Assembly: GCF_010015445.1 (NCBI RefSeq) | Contig: NC_053114.1 | Span: 27,237,579-27,301,578 of the forward strand | Direction of reading: 5' to 3' | DNA: 64,000 nt | DNA from: Perca fluviatilis | Taxonomy: Eukaryota; Chordata; Actinopteri; Perciformes; Percidae | Part shown: in pieces, positions 61,328 to 64,000 of the stretch | Layout of the letters: each line of letters starts with the position of its first letter | Position numbering within the stretch: position 1 is the first letter of the stretch | Program-made: the position numbers and the translations under genes | Notes under the pieces: model-generated | What the model saw: only the letters and a program-made list of their open reading frames with translations | Told to the model about the DNA's origin: nothing | Database searches by the model: none

Positions 61328-61789
61328 TAGAAGATCAGCTTTGACTCAAATAACCACTCGTTACAACCGAGGTATGCAGCAAAGCATTTGTGAAGCCACA
61401 ACATGAACAACCTTGAGGCTGATGGGCTACACCAGCCGAAGACCCCACCGGGTACCACTCATCTCCACTAAAAATAGGAAAATGAGGCTACAATTTGCAT
61501 GAGCACACCAAAATTGGACAGTTGAAGACTGGAAAAATGTTGCCTGGTCTGATGAGTCTCGATTTCTGTTGAGACATTCAGATGGTAGAGTCAGAATTTG
61601 GCGTAAACAGAATGAGAACATGGATCTGTCGTGCCTTGTTACCACTGGGCAGGCTGGTGGTGGTGGTGGTGTAATGGTGTTGGGGATCCCTTTCACCTTC
61701 AGAACTGCCTTAATTCTTTGTGTCATTGATTCAACAAGGTGCTGGAAGCATTCTTTAGAAATGTTGGCCCATATTGATAGGACTACATA

Positions 61790-63150
61790 TAAACCAGCAG
61801 TTCCAGTATGTAGCTCCTGAGGCAGTGGGTGAATAGACTCAACATTAGTTTCACATTATGTAGCTGTACTTAACCCTTGCAACACAAGTATAATGGTATG
61901 TTTATCACCAAGATCTGTTTTTGAAAACTGCTCACACATGAACATGATATTATCCAAATTATTTTTCACACCAGTTTATTTAAAAGAGCTCACTGAACTT
62001 TGATATCCTTTCCTGGTTTTACGCTACAAATAACTATTTCCAAAAAATAAACCAGACAGAATCATTTGAAATAAGGAGAACTGACACCTATGGCTATTCG
62101 CATAACAAAATCACTGAATCAAAGCCTTGTGTAAAAGTGAAATGTATCAATACAAAATGAATGCATAGAGCTGCCAGTCTCTTTAGCAGCTCTTTATAAT
62201 ACAGCAGTAAATGGATCGGTCTGTCTGTCTGCTGTGAGATACCCTAAGAGAGAGAGAGAGAAGTGTCAGGGTAAAGCTATTTTATTTTGAAAACAATACC
62301 TACGTTTTTTAACAATTAATGGTGTTTGTTGTCTGTGGTTGCTGGTATTTAAGGTTGTGTTCTGTCTGAAAATACCCCTTTTTTTCTGAATGTGAATGAA
62401 CTCACATACTATAATTTTAATGTCAAACAGCCATAAAATGTCAAAAGGCTGAACTACCACAAAACACGACGAGATGACACACAGAGGTGAAACGTCTGTA
62501 GGAAAACCTCAACAGAAACACGTCGCTATGCTGACATAAAGGGGATATTGAATATTTGTCCTGCTCCTTAAATATTTAACTTCAAGGGGTTTAGAGCATA
62601 AATATTGATGTTCACTTGAGCGTCTGTCTAAGTGGTTCCCAGTGCAGTGAGGCGTCTTACTCGGGGTCAGCAGGTTCATTTGACTATACCTTTACTCTGT
62701 CTTAATCTGCAGTGATAGTCTATACTAGTGAAGTGCTTCTGTTCCTGTTGGCTTTCAATCAAGCCACCCAATCCGCGACTGAATTACACCTGGATATTAT
62801 ACACCGTGTGATTTAAAGGATCCCTTGTTCTTCTTCTATCAGTTCAATGCCTCAAGTGTCATTCAGGGCATCTGCCAAATCTGCCTCACAAACAGCTTAA
62901 TGACGGCCTTTCAGCACTGGGAAATGATCCTTGGCTCCCTAGTAACAGTGAATTAAAGTGAACTGTTCTTGTCAGGGCTTAGAGGATCTCCTGATTCTGA
63001 CCTGCCCGGTGTCGTTGAGTAAAAGTCTTTAAATGTGCCCTACCTTCTGTCTCGCAGTCAACAACAGCCTGACCTGTCTGAAGATTAAGAATTAGACCTG
63101 GAGAAGTTATATTGATGCATCTGGTTTGACTCTGAGCAGTGTTTCATTGG
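61790..63150. other. rfx7 intron 1, nothing recognised
   Basis: AT-rich sequence with a short GA run near 62,247-62,262. No exon or assignable repeat was seen. Confidence 0.4.
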
Positions 63151-63170
63151 TTTAAATCGTTATTATTATT

Positions 63171-63373
63171 ACATGTCATTTAGCTGATGCTCTTATCCAA
63201 AGCAACTTACAATTGCTATACTGTATATGTCAGAGATCGCACGCCTCTGGAGCAACTCTGGGTTAAGGGTCTTGCTCAGGGACACATTGGTTGATGTATC
63301 GCAGTGGGAATTGAAACCAGATCTCCCACACCAAAGGTATGTGTCATATCCACTGCGCTATCACCACCCCATT
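63171..63373. repeat. Common fish short interspersed repeat
   Basis: The block contains CATTTAGCTGATGCTCTTAT, GTCTTGCTCAGGGACACATT and GGGAATTGAAACCAGATCTC, which I recall as a short repeat present in very many copies in teleosts. Confidence 0.65.
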
Positions 63374-63559
63374 CTTCTAATATTGTTTTTTGCATAAATA
63401 AGTGCTCTTGCATAGGGCTGTCTAGTTCGCGCTGTCAAAATAGTGGTTAGCTAATTGGATAATATCGGGAATAACAATGAAACATCTGCTTTTCTTAAAA
63501 TGTGATTTAATAATAATAATGTTAATGTAATGTCTAAAAACACTAGTAAAGGGTGAAAG

Positions 63560-64000
63560 TAGGGCTGGATGATTAATCGAAAAATAATCGAAACCGAAAT
63601 TCAGAGCCTATAACCGACGTAATTTTACCAAGTCGATTATTTCTGTCTTTTAATCCTGTTAATATTTCCGTGCCGCCCACTGTGTGTTAATGTACTTTCC
63701 CGTTAAAACATATTATGGCCGCCGCGTGTGTAGTCACGTGACTCCGCCTGTTTACATTAAAACTTAATTTACTTTTTTATTTTTATTTAATTGTAAAATC
63801 TACAGTTGTAGATTTAAGTTCAGTTGTTTGAAATATTTAATAAATAAGCATTAATTGCTATCTGTGTGTTGTTTCCTTATTTTAGAATCACAAAGATAGG
63901 ATTATGCACTCTTTCATTAGAAAAAATAACCGTGAACATATTTACAGTAGCCTATAAGAAAATATATTTTTTTTTAAATAATCGTTCAATAATCGTAATC
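63560..64000. mobile_element. Left part of a hAT-type element running off the window
   Basis: It starts TAGGGCTGGATGATTAATCG, a terminal motif typical of a fish hAT family. The right end is beyond 64,000 and no coding frame is visible. Confidence 0.55.

Larger units (their letters stand above)
60038..61690 (+). mobile_element. Tc1-type transposon, defective and split by two hAT insertions
   Basis: The left end follows TA (60,038-60,039) and reads CACTCACCTAAAGGATTATT. The transposase starts at 60,188 (MGKKSDLIHYEHGMVVGDRR, then the helix-turn-helix region SISQSAQFLGFSHTTISRVY). Past the two insertions it resumes with TRYNRGMQQ and, after stops, VAWSDESRF, where D would be the second catalytic residue, followed by DGRVRIWRKQNE. 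The right inverted repeat is missing. From about 61,690 to 61,785 the sequence switches to another repeat resembling a related Tc1 derivative. Confidence 0.88.

Overview
This window is vertebrate nuclear DNA, almost certainly from a teleost fish. The genes are interrupted by many introns with GT-AG junctions. The order tcf12(-) / znf280d(+) / mns1(+) / tex9(-) / rfx7(+) matches, as I recall it, the mirror image of the human chromosome 15q21 block RFX7-TEX9-MNS1-ZNF280D-TCF12. The spaces between genes are full of fish-type repeats: L1 and L2-like LINEs, Tc1, hAT MITEs and microsatellites. All gene models were built by hand from reading frames, splice phases and remembered family sequences; nothing was aligned by program.

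Layout. Positions 1-6,170 hold the 5' coding end of tcf12 on the minus strand (exons at 5,745-5,817 and 6,082-6,170), with intron below. Positions 7,572-22,477 hold a multi-exon plus-strand gene with no counterpart in the human block as I recall it. Several different first exons can feed one shared 3' half: a small basic exon at 7,572, a related exon carrying a stop at 9,208, a ZAD-like zinc-binding exon at 15,223 and a THAP exon at 15,995. The ZAD and THAP exons lead into a Kolobok-type transposase N-terminal exon that breaks off at the first catalytic motif. The last two exons of the shared tail are a diverged copy of 5' exons of the neighbouring znf280d gene. A composite L1 insertion with target-site duplications lies directly upstream of the ZAD exon.

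Positions 22.5-31.8 kb are repeat-rich: a LINE reverse-transcriptase fragment, hAT MITEs, a decayed C2H2 finger array, foldback elements and a possible znf280d promoter. znf280d follows with 17 coding exons (31,808-41,253, 1,119 codons) and a C-terminal array of about 22 copies of a 13-residue acidic repeat. mns1 (10 coding exons, 497 aa) and tex9 (12 coding exons, 408 aa) converge tail to tail with 305 bp between stop codons. Both have X-box-like (RFX) sites close to their start codons, and mns1 also has a perfect palindromic CRE, which fits sperm-flagellum genes. rfx7 begins at 58,566 on the plus strand; only its first coding exon is present, and the remaining 5 kb is intron 1, which contains a Tc1 element split by two hAT elements that each keep an exact 8-bp target duplication.

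The observation most worth pursuing is the 7.5-22.5 kb locus. Its exon phases allow different N-terminal modules to be joined to one ZNF280-like tail, and also allow in-frame splicing past the tail into znf280d itself.
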